Assembly (NCBI RefSeq): GCF_042663585.1
Contig: NZ_JBHTAN010000001.1
Coordinates: 1 to 64,000 of the forward strand
DNA from: Natranaeroarchaeum sp042663585
GTDB taxonomy: Archaea; Halobacteriota; Halobacteria; Halobacteriales; Natronoarchaeaceae
Length of the DNA stretch: 64,000 nt
Reading direction: 5' to 3'
The notes beneath the pieces were generated by a model, which saw only the letters and a program-made list of their open reading frames with translations, was not told the origin of the DNA and made no database searches. Positions 9,456 through 18,338 of this stretch are shown here, in pieces. The position numbers and the translations under genes are program-made. The first letter of the stretch is position 1, and each line of letters starts with the position of its first letter.

Positions 9456-10526
9456 TTAGTCGAGTATATCGGGATTGTCCTGGTCAAGTGGGTCTTCGAG
9501 GTCACCGATGATCGTCTCCAGCAGGTCGGTGACGGTAACCAGCCCGACCACGTCGCCGTCTTCGATGACGAGGGCAATCTCCTGCCGTTCGGCCTGGAAC
9601 TGATCGATCGCGTCGCTCACGTCGGTATCCGGTGAGAGTGTCATCGTCGGTGCTGCCAATTCAGTAAACGCACCGTTGCCAGCAGACAGTTCCTTACGGC
9701 GGTTGAACAGGGCCGGGCTGTAGACGATGCCACGGAACTCGGTGAGGTCCTCACCGATCAGTGGATACCGCGTGTGTGGGTGCTCTTCGAGTTTCCGGAA
9801 GTTCGATTCAGGATCATCCTCAGTAGACAGCGCCACGATTTCCTCGGGCGGAATCATGACTTCTCCCACCGACTGCTCGCCGATGGCCAAGGCGTTCATA
9901 ACCTCCTCACTGCGTTCCTCGGCCAACTCACCCTCGTTGAGCACCGACCCAAGCTCGTTTCGGAGGTCCGCACGGGTTTCGATAACTTCCTCACCGGTTT
10001 CGGTCCACGATTGGGTCATCTTGATGCCGAACAGGCCGAGTGTCGCTTTTGCAACCGAGTCACCGACCCAGATGGCCGGAGCGAGTATTTTGGAGAACCA
10101 GTACAGTGGTCGCGCTCCATACTGAGCGACCTGTTTGGAGCGCTCAACGCCGAGGTACGTCGGTGTCTGTTCGCCGTGGGTGAGATGAACCAGGTTGATG
10201 AGAAGAAATCCGAGGAGCGAACCAGCCCCGATCGATGCGAGGGTCGTGTTCTCGAACAGGGTTCTGAACAGGGCTGCGAGTCCGGGTTCGGCGATGATCC
10301 CCAGCGCAATACTGGTCCCAGAAATCCATACCTGACACGTCGTCAGATAAAACTCCAGGTCGTTAGTCATCTCCCAGGCGAGTTCGAGTCCAGGCGTGTT
10401 GAACTCCGATTCGGGATACTGCCTGAGACGGGTCAGGGCGAATTCAATTGCAACAAAGTAGGCGTTTACCCCGATAAGGACGATACCACCGAGAATCCGT
10501 AGTCCGATCTCGAGCGGTTCCATCAT
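9456..10526 (-). CDS. CNNM/DUF21 membrane protein with CBS pair
   Basis: About 356 residues. An N-terminal DUF21 (CNNM) membrane domain has three to four membrane segments (residues 8-28, 60-85, 95-115 and a re-entrant region) and is followed by a cytoplasmic CBS pair (residues about 215-340; MIPPEEIVAL, TRYPLIGE, IALVIEDGDVVGLVTVTDL). The C-terminal CorC/HlyC domain present in longer relatives is absent. The CNNM/CorC family is linked to divalent cation (Mg2+, Co2+) efflux, with CBS domains sensing nucleotides or Mg-ATP. The adjacent 10527-10880 region separates it from a diverging gene and probably holds both promoters. Confidence 0.85.
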   Translation of the reverse strand: MMEPLEIGLRILGGIVLIGVNAYFVAIEFALTRLRQYPESEFNTPGLELAWEMTNDLEFYLTTCQVWISGTSIALGIIAEPGLAALFRTLFENTTLASIGAGSLLGFLLINLVHLTHGEQTPTYLGVERSKQVAQYGARPLYWFSKILAPAIWVGDSVAKATLGLFGIKMTQSWTETGEEVIETRADLRNELGSVLNEGELAEERSEEVMNALAIGEQSVGEVMIPPEEIVALSTEDDPESNFRKLEEHPHTRYPLIGEDLTEFRGIVYSPALFNRRKELSAGNGAFTELAAPTMTLSPDTDVSDAIDQFQAERQEIALVIEDGDVVGLVTVTDLLETIIGDLEDPLDQDNPDILD

Positions 10527-10780
10527 CTATTATACCGACAGTAGACAGAAAATAGTGTTCACATCAGGACAATGACGAAGGCACAAAAGGCACGGTACAC
10601 AGGCACAACCAAGGCACGAGGTACGCGCCCTGTATTCAGCAAGCCAGCTGGAATATATAACTGATTGAGGAATTCTACAAGAGCAGCGAGCTTGAATCAC
10701 TCTTGATCCTGCTTGCTTCGTGAGTGCTGCTGTTTTTCAGGGGCCGGAATGGGTGAGCCCTGCCGTAGGCTCGTGATTCG

Positions 10781-11192
10781 ATGACCTCAGACGACCCGTT
10801 TCACGACTGCGAGTTGGATCCCGAGGCGATCCTCGGGACACACCTTCGAAGACGTCCTGTTCACCGACGAGACGGAAACCCCGGTGAACGTGCTCACCGG
10901 TGAGACACCGGCGCATTCGCGAGCGACCGTGGAGGAGGCAAAGGAGTTCGCTGCGAGTATCGACACGGAGACGCCCCAGATCGCGCTCCCCGCATCCGTC
11001 GAGTCGCAGGTCGAAACCCAGAGCAAGCCCTACACGGCGGCCGCATTCTTCCACTTCAAGGCGACTGGCTCGCTCGAACGCCACCGTGCTTACCATGCCG
11101 CCTACGAGGCGGACGAATTCGTCGTCGACTTCGAGGCCGACTACGAATCGGGCGACCTGACCATCACTGTCGAACGAGCGGACGAGTCCTGA
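10781..11192 (+). pseudogene. Hypothetical haloarchaeal protein with N-terminal frameshift
   Basis: The main frame (GTG 10884 to 11192) encodes about 102 residues: TGETPAHSRATVEEAKEF, ALPASVESQVETQSKPY, AAFFHFKATGSLERHRAYH and an acidic C-terminus. Its sense reading extends upstream to about 10839 as HTFEDVLFTDETETPV, while an ATG-started frame at 10781 (MTSDDPFHDCELDPEAILG) ends exactly where that extension begins. One extra base near 10836-10841 would join them into a 136-residue protein. Either the gene is frameshifted or it now starts at GTG 10884. Family function unknown. Confidence 0.6.
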
Positions 11193-11296
11193 GAACCCTC
11201 CGTCACGAGGGGAGTTTTTCGAGCGCCGGCGATGGGTGCCGACGCAGCTGGAGCGAGCAACGATCCCCAGAGCGTCGGCGCTTCGAGGTGTTCGAG

Positions 11297-11788
11297 ATGC
11301 ATATGGTCATTTACACACTGGTAGAAGTATCGACGCACGACGACGCGCTGGCCACCGGAAAGTCAGTGTTCGACCGCCTGGTCGGGGCGGACCCACACGC
11401 CGGCGCCGTCTTCGATTACTACGTGACCTTCGATGAGGAGGACACGTCCGTTGCGGGGAAGGCGCGATGGGGAGAGTTGCCGACTGCAGCCCCTGTCGAC
11501 TCCGATGACGGCCAGGACCTGCTCGAACGTGGGTGGGAGGCGACGAAGGAAGAGTTCGAGCGCAATCTCGACCGGGTGAAAGAGGCCATCGACGAACTCT
11601 CCGACGAGGAGATCATGCGCGACGAAGAGCTCGCCCGGCACGCCTTCCACCAGGTCGGCGCCTACGACGGCCCGACGATCTTCCTGTACACCGAACACGC
11701 AACCGGTATTCGCCACCGCGAGCAGCTGGATCGAATCCTCGAGGAAAGCGAGGACCTCTGGATCGTGCCCGCCGACGTCCACTTCTGA
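11297..11788 (+). CDS. Haloarchaeal hypothetical protein
   Basis: About 163 residues starting MHMVIYTLVE (ATG 11297; ATG 11303 is an alternative and fits the beta-strand start better). A mixed alpha/beta, acidic soluble protein with a conserved-looking core: AVFDYYVTFDE, GKARWGELP, a helical stretch around ERGWEATKEEFERNLDRV and a C-terminal LYTEHATGIRHREQLDRIL. The sequence has the look of a widespread small haloarchaeal protein, but I cannot assign a biochemical role. The next gene starts 3 bases after its stop, suggesting one transcript. Confidence 0.7.
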   Translation: MHMVIYTLVEVSTHDDALATGKSVFDRLVGADPHAGAVFDYYVTFDEEDTSVAGKARWGELPTAAPVDSDDGQDLLERGWEATKEEFERNLDRVKEAIDELSDEEIMRDEELARHAFHQVGAYDGPTIFLYTEHATGIRHREQLDRILEESEDLWIVPADVHF

Positions 11789-11791
11789 ACA

Positions 11792-12217
11792 ATGCCCCGA
11801 ATCACCAACTGGCGACGCGAGTGCCGCTCGCCAACACTCGTGTATCGGAACACCGAGACCGGTGCGCGAGCCGTCCTGCATCGAGCACCGGACTCGTACC
11901 GGCACAAGTGGCGTGGGGCAATCCTCGTCGACGGCTACCCGATCTGGTCGCGGGGGTACGAGACGAAGGACGCGAAATCGTTCCGTGACGAGCTCCGGGA
12001 GCGGCCAGCGCCTGAACTGAGTTGTCCCGAGTGTCCGAACGATGACGTCCTCGTCGGCGAGAAGTCAGCAGACGGGGCGAGGGTACAGCGCTGGTACGAC
12101 TGTCCCGACTGGCAGCAGCGTTCACCCGAAGGCGGCTGCAAGCACCTGCGTCGCGCCGATCACGAGATCAAACGGGGGCGCGTTCCCCGACCAGACGGCC
12201 GCCTTCCTTCCCCGTAG
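11792..12217 (+). CDS. DUF7568-like zinc-ribbon-containing protein
   Basis: About 141 residues. The N-terminal part (MPRITNWRRECRSPTLVYRN, ARAVLHRAPDSYRHKW, ILVDGYPIWSRGYETK) is a typical haloarchaeal small domain. The C-terminal part has CPEC and a downstream CPDW and C-K pair that could form an imperfect zinc ribbon. Cytoplasmic, function unknown. Cotranscribed with the preceding gene. It ends 13 bases before the stop of the convergent nucleotidyltransferase gene. Confidence 0.7.
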   Translation: MPRITNWRRECRSPTLVYRNTETGARAVLHRAPDSYRHKWRGAILVDGYPIWSRGYETKDAKSFRDELRERPAPELSCPECPNDDVLVGEKSADGARVQRWYDCPDWQQRSPEGGCKHLRRADHEIKRGRVPRPDGRLPSP

Positions 12218-12230
12218 GGCAGCGATTGAG

Positions 12231-13034
12231 CTACTCCACGGGATGGACTGTGTCGCCATCTCGACGGACCCGGTCGAACGTTGAGAGATACGCGATCCGG
12301 TCCCGAACCTCCTCGTCATCCAGCTCCAGTTCCGCGGCCAGTTCGTCGACGGCCATCGGCTCGTCGAGTGCCTGGAGGACTTCGAGCCCCCGGTAGTACC
12401 TATTCGTGAGCTCCTGGACGCGGGCCTCGATCGGCGTGGTCACTCCGTACCGCTCCTCGAGTTCAACTAGAGCCTCGTTCGCGAACGTGGCGAACTGATC
12501 GTCCCCCAGGCGTTCGATCTGGGCTTCGAGTTCATCCCGGACGACGTCGTAATCGAGGCCGGCCTGCACGAGCATACTCATGTCCTCGATGTCGTCGTCG
12601 CGGCCTGCGATTGCCTTGAACAGGAAGATATCCTCGTTGCTAACCAGCCGGACCGTCAGTCGATCCAGGTTGAGGAACGGCTCACTGCGCTCTTGCATAC
12701 CGTCGGTGAGCACGAGCTTGTTCGCGACTTGCTGGTTGAAGATGTCGAGGCGACACCCATCGTCGTTCTCGACGCAGCTCGTCGCGCCCAGCGCCCGGTA
12801 ATCTGGATCCAGCGACTGGACCTCCGCATACCCGAGGTCCATCAGGACGGCCCACAGCTGACCGTACGCGTCGCCATCTGGGACGACAAGGTCGATATCT
12901 TTCGTCGCCCCCTTGAGGTCGCGTAGCGACATCGCGCCACCACCGATCAGGTAGACCGTGAGCGGTTCAGATAGCCCGTCTCCGATTCGCTGGAATTCGT
13001 TCTCGATGTACTCGCGTCCGAATGTTGGTCTCAT
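12231..13034 (-). CDS. DUF6036-type nucleotidyltransferase, candidate toxin of an AbiE-like pair
   Basis: About 267 residues. The N-terminal nucleotidyltransferase fold is clear: the LIGGGAMSLRDLKGATKDIDLVV motif is the GG/GS helix plus the D-x-D metal motif (DID) of the pol-beta superfamily, followed by RLDIF as third acidic residue and the family helix SNEDIFLFKAIAGRDDDIEDM. The C-terminal 60 residues form a small winged helix (MAVDELAAELELDDEEVRDRI). Its start overlaps the stop of the upstream regulator by 4 bases (13031-13034). This gene order and pairing resembles AbiEi/AbiEii (antitoxin wHTH, nucleotidyltransferase toxin). It could alternatively be a tRNA- or protein-modifying enzyme with no toxin role. 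Confidence 0.75.
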   Translation of the reverse strand: MRPTFGREYIENEFQRIGDGLSEPLTVYLIGGGAMSLRDLKGATKDIDLVVPDGDAYGQLWAVLMDLGYAEVQSLDPDYRALGATSCVENDDGCRLDIFNQQVANKLVLTDGMQERSEPFLNLDRLTVRLVSNEDIFLFKAIAGRDDDIEDMSMLVQAGLDYDVVRDELEAQIERLGDDQFATFANEALVELEERYGVTTPIEARVQELTNRYYRGLEVLQALDEPMAVDELAAELELDDEEVRDRIAYLSTFDRVRRDGDTVHPVE

Positions 13035-13957
13035 TGTGGTAGTGGCACCTCGTAGTCAGCCGCCAACTCCTGGAACTCGTCCCACTCCGGGAGCCGGTCG
13101 TCGTCGATCTCGCCGTGCGTCTCGAGGTAGCGGAGCAAGGCGTCGATTTCGTCTTCGAGGCCATACTTCGCCGCCTGCTCTCGGAGATCCTCCTCGTCGA
13201 CGTCGACGTGGCTGAGCAGGAGGAGACAGTACGAGCGGTGTCGGCTGCCGTCGTCGATCAGCAGCGTGTGACAGCAGAGCTCCGCCGGCGAGACTGCGTC
13301 GAGGTCTTCGGAGTAGACGTAGTAGCGGTGGCCGGTGAGCAGGAACTGGAGGTCATAGGCCGCGAATCGAGCAAGGCCGGTTTCGTGGAACGCCTCCGCG
13401 TCGATCTCCATCTCGGCCTGGAGGAGGAATTCGTCGTAGTCCTCCCAGAGAATCGTGCCCTTCGGGGCGACGGCTTCGAGGCGTTGGCGATGCAGATGGT
13501 GTGCGAGTTCACGGGCGAACGCGTGTAGGCGGTCGAAGTCGGCATTGAACTCGTAGCGGCCGTCGGCCGTCCCGACGAGACCACGGTCACGAAACCGCTT
13601 GAGGACACGGTTGACCGTGTTGCGGTAGTTGTCGCTCCGGTCGGCGATCTCGGAGACGGTTCGCGGCTGGTCGAGGTAGTACAGCACCTCGAGTGCCTTG
13701 CCGGTCAGCAGCTCGGGGAACTCGATGTGGGAGTACTGGCGGACGAGGTCCTGATAGAGTTCGACGGCGCGAGCATCCGACGGGACGACTCGTTTTCGGC
13801 GGCCGTCGCGTTCCGTGTAGACGAGCCCCTTCTCGACGAGGTCGCCGACGGCACGAGAGAGGTAGCTCTCGCTGTGGTCGAGCTTCGTCGCGAGTTCGGA
13901 GATCGTGTCGCCGCGGTCGACCGTGGCGAGGACCTCGAGTTCGATGCGCCGGAGCAC
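13031..13957 (-). CDS. Double wHTH regulator, candidate antitoxin of the nucleotidyltransferase
   Basis: About 308 residues. First winged helix at residues 1-60 (LEVLATVDRGDTISELATKL, HSESYLSRAVGDLVEKGLV), second at about 80-145 (LEVLYYLDQPRTVSEIADRS, NYRNTVNRVLKRFRDRGLV), then a 160-residue C-terminal domain (LWEDYDEFLLQAEM, YDLQFLLTGHRYYVYSEDL). AbiEi-type antitoxins have the same N-terminal wHTH and larger C-terminal domain and autoregulate the pair. Promoter of the pair: the AT-rich block at 13975-14020 (GTATATAAAGAAG) on its 5' side. A truncated relative of the first wHTH lies at 54566-54703. Confidence 0.75.
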   Translation of the reverse strand: MLRRIELEVLATVDRGDTISELATKLDHSESYLSRAVGDLVEKGLVYTERDGRRKRVVPSDARAVELYQDLVRQYSHIEFPELLTGKALEVLYYLDQPRTVSEIADRSDNYRNTVNRVLKRFRDRGLVGTADGRYEFNADFDRLHAFARELAHHLHRQRLEAVAPKGTILWEDYDEFLLQAEMEIDAEAFHETGLARFAAYDLQFLLTGHRYYVYSEDLDAVSPAELCCHTLLIDDGSRHRSYCLLLLSHVDVDEEDLREQAAKYGLEDEIDALLRYLETHGEIDDDRLPEWDEFQELAADYEVPLPQ

Positions 13958-14040
13958 GGTGTAACACAGTACGAAACTTGTATATAAAGAAGTTTCGAGT
14001 AGTGTTACAGACAGAGAGGAATAAGAGCTTGCCCCATCGT

Positions 14041-15090
14041 CTCGCTCTTATGTAGAATTGCGGAAAACCCCGATAACGAGACAATCAACGATTGACTCGA
14101 CGGATTCACCCGCTATGTTGAATGAGCGAACGATTCCGAAGGTGTGAGCGGCCTGTTCCAAGCCCTGCTTGGACAGGCCGCGGAACTTCCGCAACCACGG
14201 CTGGACAAGCGAAAACAGGCACTCAGCTTGGTTAATATGAACGCTTTCTGGCGATACATACCTCTCTTTGTGGATGACCGTTCGGTGGTCAAAGTCCATC
14301 TGTCGGTACGCCTGGAGTCCGTCGGTTCAGACCTCTCCCAGCGGCTGGGAGAGGTCTTTAGCCTCCTGTATCACCGGTTCAAGATCGCTGCTGTAGTCGA
14401 TCCCAAGTTGGCCGCGAATCACGCGAAGCGAGTCGCGGCACGCCGCGACCAGCGTTATCTGATCACCGTGGCGGCCTCGCCAACGAGATCGACCAGTTTG
14501 GGACGAGCCGCCGCGAGAACGGCTGTTCCGCGGCGGCTCTTGGCCTTTGTAGCCCGAATAGACCTCGCCAGATTCGTCGACTTGCGTCGGTCCGTCGATG
14601 GTTTGATCGAGGAGGCTCCAGACGACGGGGAAGCCGCGCTGAACCGCGGCTTCCACGTCTCGAATGGCTGTGTAGACGGTTCTATAGGCTCGACCGAGAA
14701 ACGGCGCGATCTGGTTGATACTGAGCAACGTATCGGCGTACAGCGTGAACGCGAGAAGCACCTCCCAGCAGGCGAGGTGTTTCTCGTGGAACGGCGTTCC
14801 GTAGGTGAAAACCGGCTTAAAATTGCAGTTACGGCACCAGATTCGGTCGATACTCTCCCAGGTCACGATGCTCTGGTGGCCGCACCGTGGACAGGACGTA
14901 TTCTCCCAGAATTCCTTGAGTCGCCGCTCGATGCGGACATCGAGCGGCTCCGTGTCGATCTCGACAACGCCCAGCTCGATCAGCTCTCGAAACATCGCTC
15001 CGAACGCTGGCTGAGTAGAAGACATATTGCCAGATTAGCGCCGACTCAGTGTAACAATACGGTCTTTCCGCAGCTTTGCATAAGAGCGAG
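14041..15090 (-). mobile_element. IS1595-family insertion sequence
   Basis: Imperfect terminal inverted repeats flank a transposase gene. The left end starts CTCGCTCTTATG followed later by TTGCGGAAA. The right end is the reverse complement (TTTCCGCAG ... CATAAGAGCGAG, ending at 15090). Outer limits are approximate. The flanking 8-mers (CCCATCGT and TCCTTCAG) are not identical, so no target duplication is visible. The transposase is broken, so the element is not autonomous. Confidence 0.75.
14048..15025 (-). pseudogene. IS1595-type transposase interrupted by in-frame UGA
   Basis: A frame of 325 codons with one TGA at 14327-14329 (plus-strand TCA). The N-terminal zinc ribbon (CPRCGHQSIVTW, IWCRNC), the helix-rich AFTLYADTLLSINQIAPFLGRAYRTVY and the DDE-type catalytic region beginning VDESGEVYSGYKG are typical of IS1595/ISXO2-like transposases. 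After the stop the frame continues TDGLQAYRQMDFDHRTV, VHINQAECLFSLVQPWLRKFRGLSK, the expected C-terminal part with the last acidic residue. The lost residue is probably Arg (CGA to TGA). Confidence 0.85.
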
Positions 15091-15192
15091 TCCTTCAGCG
15101 CCCGCCCGAGGTGGAGGCGTATCCTGATTTTCGTCCGAAACCAACCCTGATATCGAGCAAATCAGTAAGGAATTTCGCTGAGTATCCGCCAC

Positions 15193-15217
15193 ACTACACC
15201 CCGTGTGCAAAATGAAA
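15193..15217 (+). repeat. ACACCCC-GTGTGC motif, copy 1
   Basis: TACACCCCGTGTGCAAAATG, an interrupted palindrome (ACAC/GTGT around a C tract), directly followed by ATGAAA and a nine-codon dead frame. The second copy lies about 255 bases downstream in the same orientation with the same following context. Confidence 0.5.
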
Positions 15218-15449
15218 AAGCAGAATATTTTGTCTTTTTAATTGATCAACTCGATTTTTCGAGTATTGCGATTACGATGACGATTAACCATACGTAAACT
15301 ATCTTGAGCAGGTTCCGAGACATTTGATCTGGCACGCGGTGAATTCGCATATCAATCCAAGATCTGGTTAGCATATGTTACTACAACTATGGTATTACTA
15401 ACAGGAAATCCCGGTTTGCGAGATAAATATATTATGGCTTATAGGAATA

Positions 15450-15473
15450 TACACCCCCCGTGTGCGATATGAA
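15450..15473 (+). repeat. ACACCCCCC-GTGTGC motif, copy 2
   Basis: ACACCCCCCGTGTGCGATAT followed by GAAATAC, again with ATGAAA one base after the motif. A TATA-like stretch (ATAAATATATT) lies about 20 bases upstream. The shared arrangement suggests duplicated promoter/start regions of a lost gene. Confidence 0.5.
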
Positions 15474-15708
15474 ATACCAGATCATCACTCGGACAGGCTA
15501 TCTTTCTTCGAGGAGGGAATCCGGGCCACTCACTCAAGTATGACTAATAGGTCTTTCAAACCCTTGATCGGTGATAGGTTCCAATGGTCATGCTGAATAC
15601 AAAGCGTATATCGGTCAACCGTTATCTCCTCCGTGCGTCAACTGGTGGTGAAATACCTTTGTGTACCAAGCAGTAACGTGATATCAGTGGTCTACGTTAC
15701 TGACTGAC

Positions 15709-15903
15709 ATGGACGTGATTATGAACCAAGTCACAGGAACAGTCCACAAACATGAGGGCGGTAAGTCGGATTGTCAGACTCTTTGTGGAATCCACTATCA
15801 TCTATCGCATGATAATCTTCACCCCACCACAACCGACCAGTCAAATACCGTCACGAGCGCCAGTAAATGCGGGCGGTGCTTCGATGGTGGAGGCGGGTAC
15901 TGA
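15709..15903 (+). CDS. Small zinc-binding protein
   Basis: 64 residues (start ATG 15709 or ATG 15721). The pattern is HKHEGGKSDCQTLCGIHYHL in the middle and SKCGRCFDGGGGY at the C-terminus, giving C-x3-C and C-x2-C pairs that can bind one zinc. Such very small CPxCG-like proteins are common in haloarchaea and some act in biofilm or stress adaptation. No role can be assigned here. An isolated gene in AT-rich DNA. Confidence 0.6.
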   Translation: MDVIMNQVTGTVHKHEGGKSDCQTLCGIHYHLSHDNLHPTTTDQSNTVTSASKCGRCFDGGGGY

Positions 15904-16530
15904 AACGTCCATCCGCAAAAGTTAGCAGTAACCGCAGAACAGACTCCACAGTGAATATATGCTCTACATCTTGTACACGAATTCTGACAGATAATCAGAA
16001 CGTTTCGTTGCATCGCCGGAGGGGAACTACTAGCAGATCTCAGTTCCCGTGACCGCACATTTTTAGAGGGACTCTTTCGGAAAGCGGTATTCATCAGCGT
16101 TCTCTTCCCGACTTCGATAGCGAGAGTGGCGTTTGGGATTGGCCCTCTGCTGAACGAAAGCAACGGCATTGCGTTCAATCGACGATCTACCCCCCGCTGT
16201 ACTGTGATTCTGGAGAAAATATTCGTTATGGGCGCTGCAGGCTCGCGTTCGACGATCGAAGGGATCGACCTTTCTGGCGTGAGGTGGCCGAAATCGGCCA
16301 TTTGAGAGTCGGGTGATCTGTCTGGTTTTGAATATGTCTTGGAGCCTGTGCTGACTACAGCGCGCATATCTCACACAGAATCCTGCACAGATTCCGATCC
16401 CTCGGATCGGTCGGTACAGGTGATTCAAGTATCGGTAAGGATAAAATCGCAGGGGAGACCGGTATCTATCTGCTTGGAAAGACAAGAAATTTGATGTTCC
16501 TTTAAAATGGTATATGTATGAGTCGGTTTA
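15904..16530. other. Gap without convincing gene
   Basis: About 625 bases. A minus-strand frame is open through 15819-16367 but has noncoding-like composition. A plus-strand reading around 16080-16290 (KAVFISVLFPTSIARVAFGIG) looks faintly protein-like but has no start and stops nearby, so it could be a worn gene remnant. The last 30 bases (TTTAAAATGGTATATG) look like the promoter of the hydrolase. Confidence 0.4.
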
Positions 16531-17490
16531 TTGACCACGCAGCATCATCCGGTATATCTGATCATGTCGGCAGGATATGACGCATTTCCGGCAGGTTACA
16601 TCCGCTTCGACAAAGTCAGGCGGTCAGTACCAGAGCCGACCAAGATACAGGTATCCGATGACGTTGCTCTCGAAACGCTCCATATACCAGGGGCCGATGA
16701 GGCGCTTGTTTTCATTCATGGAGGCCTTGGTTCGTTATGGAATCCGTATCCACAGTTGCATGCGTTTGCTGGAGAACGGGACCTCGTGACGTACTCGTTG
16801 GCGGGCAATGGCAACTCAACGACCCGACCAACGCAATCTATTAACGGTCACGTGGCCGATCTCCAAGCCCTACTCAAAGAACTCGATATTGATCGGCCAA
16901 TTCTCCACGGTCACAGCTACGGTACAGCGGTCGCTATCGAGTACGCGAAGCAGCACCCGACAAGCGCACTCGTTCTCCATGCGGGCGGTGATCACGACCT
17001 CACACCAGCGTGGGAAAAGCCCTTCTTACGGCTCTTTCTTGCCCTCAGTCTGTACAGGTTACCGTCAAACAAGACCTTGATGCGTCGATTGGCTCACAGC
17101 GTCGGTGCACACGAAGAGACCTCCAGGGGTGTCATCGAAGACTTCCTTCAATCGAACCCGATGCCGCACCGCCGTTCGGCGTGGACAACGGTCACGGAGG
17201 GGTTTTGGGGGTATGACGGGCGTGATGATATGAGCCTCATCGACTGTCCAGCGCTGGTCATCTATGGACCTGCTGATGGGATCGTCCCTCTTGACGTGGC
17301 ACGAAGTACTGCCAGCCGGATTTCGCAAGGTGTATTCTGCCAGTTAGAGCGAACCGGTCACATCGGAATGATCGAACGGCCCGCGATATACAACAGTTTG
17401 CTTCGGGCGGTCAGTACAACCGTCAAAACAGATCAACCATTAGTAGAATCGATGACGGAGGTACGGGATGCAGAAATTTCAAACGAGTAG
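16531..17490 (+). CDS. Alpha/beta hydrolase
   Basis: A hydrolase of about 310 residues with the complete catalytic triad: nucleophile Ser in LHGHSYGTAV, acid Asp in YGPADGIVP, and His in RTGHIGMIE. The oxyanion-hole motif FIHGGLGS is present too. A cap region lies around residues 165-220. Start is TTG 16531 or, more likely, ATG 16564 (MSAGYDAFPAG). Substrate unknown: the fold covers esterases, haloperoxidases and peptidases. A single gene with no operon partner. Confidence 0.85.
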   Translation: MTTQHHPVYLIMSAGYDAFPAGYIRFDKVRRSVPEPTKIQVSDDVALETLHIPGADEALVFIHGGLGSLWNPYPQLHAFAGERDLVTYSLAGNGNSTTRPTQSINGHVADLQALLKELDIDRPILHGHSYGTAVAIEYAKQHPTSALVLHAGGDHDLTPAWEKPFLRLFLALSLYRLPSNKTLMRRLAHSVGAHEETSRGVIEDFLQSNPMPHRRSAWTTVTEGFWGYDGRDDMSLIDCPALVIYGPADGIVPLDVARSTASRISQGVFCQLERTGHIGMIERPAIYNSLLRAVSTTVKTDQPLVESMTEVRDAEISNE

Positions 17491-17829
17491 TGAACAGAAT
17501 CGTCGTTATCACTCCACAATTCGATTCCACTAAGATCAATATCTAAGACACTGCTGTAAGAGTGTTGGCTGCGGTAGTTGCCGGTCTCACTTTGGCACCT
17601 TCGTTCTCCCAGATCGCTATCGGTCGGAACACCACCCGCTGAGAGAGCAGTCGTATCCCACTATAAGGATCTGATTGGGCATCGATTCAGTCGTTACTTT
17701 CCGTAGCTGTCTATTTTATACTGCGACAACCATTGCGATCATCATACCTGTTGACTGGCACCAAGTGGATCTTGGGGCAAGCTAAGTACACAGTATCGAA
17801 ATTTCTAGCAAGTCGGCAGGGAGAGTTGA
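17491..17829. other. Gap upstream of lutC
   Basis: About 340 bases with no gene. The frame of the next gene is open from TTG 17733, but the extra N-terminal residues are not protein-like and ATG 17830 is a better start. The segment TCTATTTTATACTG (about 17709-17722) is a plausible TATA element for the lactate genes. Confidence 0.4.
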
Positions 17830-18338
17830 TGATGTCTCAGGATACACCGCGGTACGACGCGTTTACGAATCGGGCACGTAGCTACGGGGTTGAGATCACC
17901 GAGTGTCCTCCGGACGACGTCGCGGCAGCGGTCGATGAGCGGATCGAGGGGCCGGCCATCGGCACACCATTGCCGTGGCCAGACGTCGAGTTGCCGGAGC
18001 AAGTAACAACTGCGCCCACGCCAGCGGATCTGGAGAATGCAGCCACTGGTGTTACGGCAGCTTCGCTGGCGATCGCCGAGTACGGGAGTCTCGTTCTCAG
18101 GATGGACGAACTCGGGAGCGAGCCGGTAAGTCTGTTCAACGACCGGCACGTTGTCGTCCTTCGGAAGCAAGACATCGTTCCGGATATGGCAGCAGCCTTC
18201 GAGTGGCTCGGCGACGAACTCCGGGAAACACGCGGTTCGGCGATTCTCGCAACCGGTCCTTCAGCAACTGCGGACATGGGCGCGCTGGTGCAGGGTGCGC
18301 ACGGTCCGAAAGAAGTGGAGGTGATCGTTGTTTCATGA
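17830..18338 (+). CDS. lutC: LUD domain protein, LutC-like subunit of lactate oxidation
   Basis: About 168 residues of the LUD fold (GVTAASLAIAEYGSLVL, NDRHVVVLRKQDIV, ATGPSATADMGALVQGAHGPKEVEVIVV). This is the small LutC-type subunit of the iron-sulfur L-lactate oxidation complex. Start ATG 17830 (or 17833). Its stop overlaps the start of the LutB-LutA fusion by 4 bases (ATGA at 18335-18338), so the two are translationally coupled. The complex would oxidise lactate to pyruvate at the membrane side of the cytoplasm. Confidence 0.85.

Larger units (their letters stand above)
15091..15708. other. AT-rich gene-poor region
   Basis: About 620 bases, markedly more AT-rich than the neighbouring genes and without a convincing gene. 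It contains the two ACACCCC(CC)GTGTGC motifs described separately, several TATA-like stretches (for example around 15427-15440) and short dead frames after each motif. It may be the relic of a replaced segment or a regulatory region for the small gene at 15709. Confidence 0.5.

Noticed and set aside
14144..15127. 327-codon plus-strand frame over the IS1595 element
   Set aside because: Antisense to the transposase; the minus strand carries the zinc ribbon and DDE pattern.
15190..15480. Replication origin
   Set aside because: The AT-rich region with two palindromic motifs tempted this call, but there is no orc1/cdc6 gene nearby and no set of origin-recognition-box repeats.
15819..16367. 182-codon minus-strand frame
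   Set aside because: No start context, no recognisable domain, composition like noncoding AT-rich DNA.
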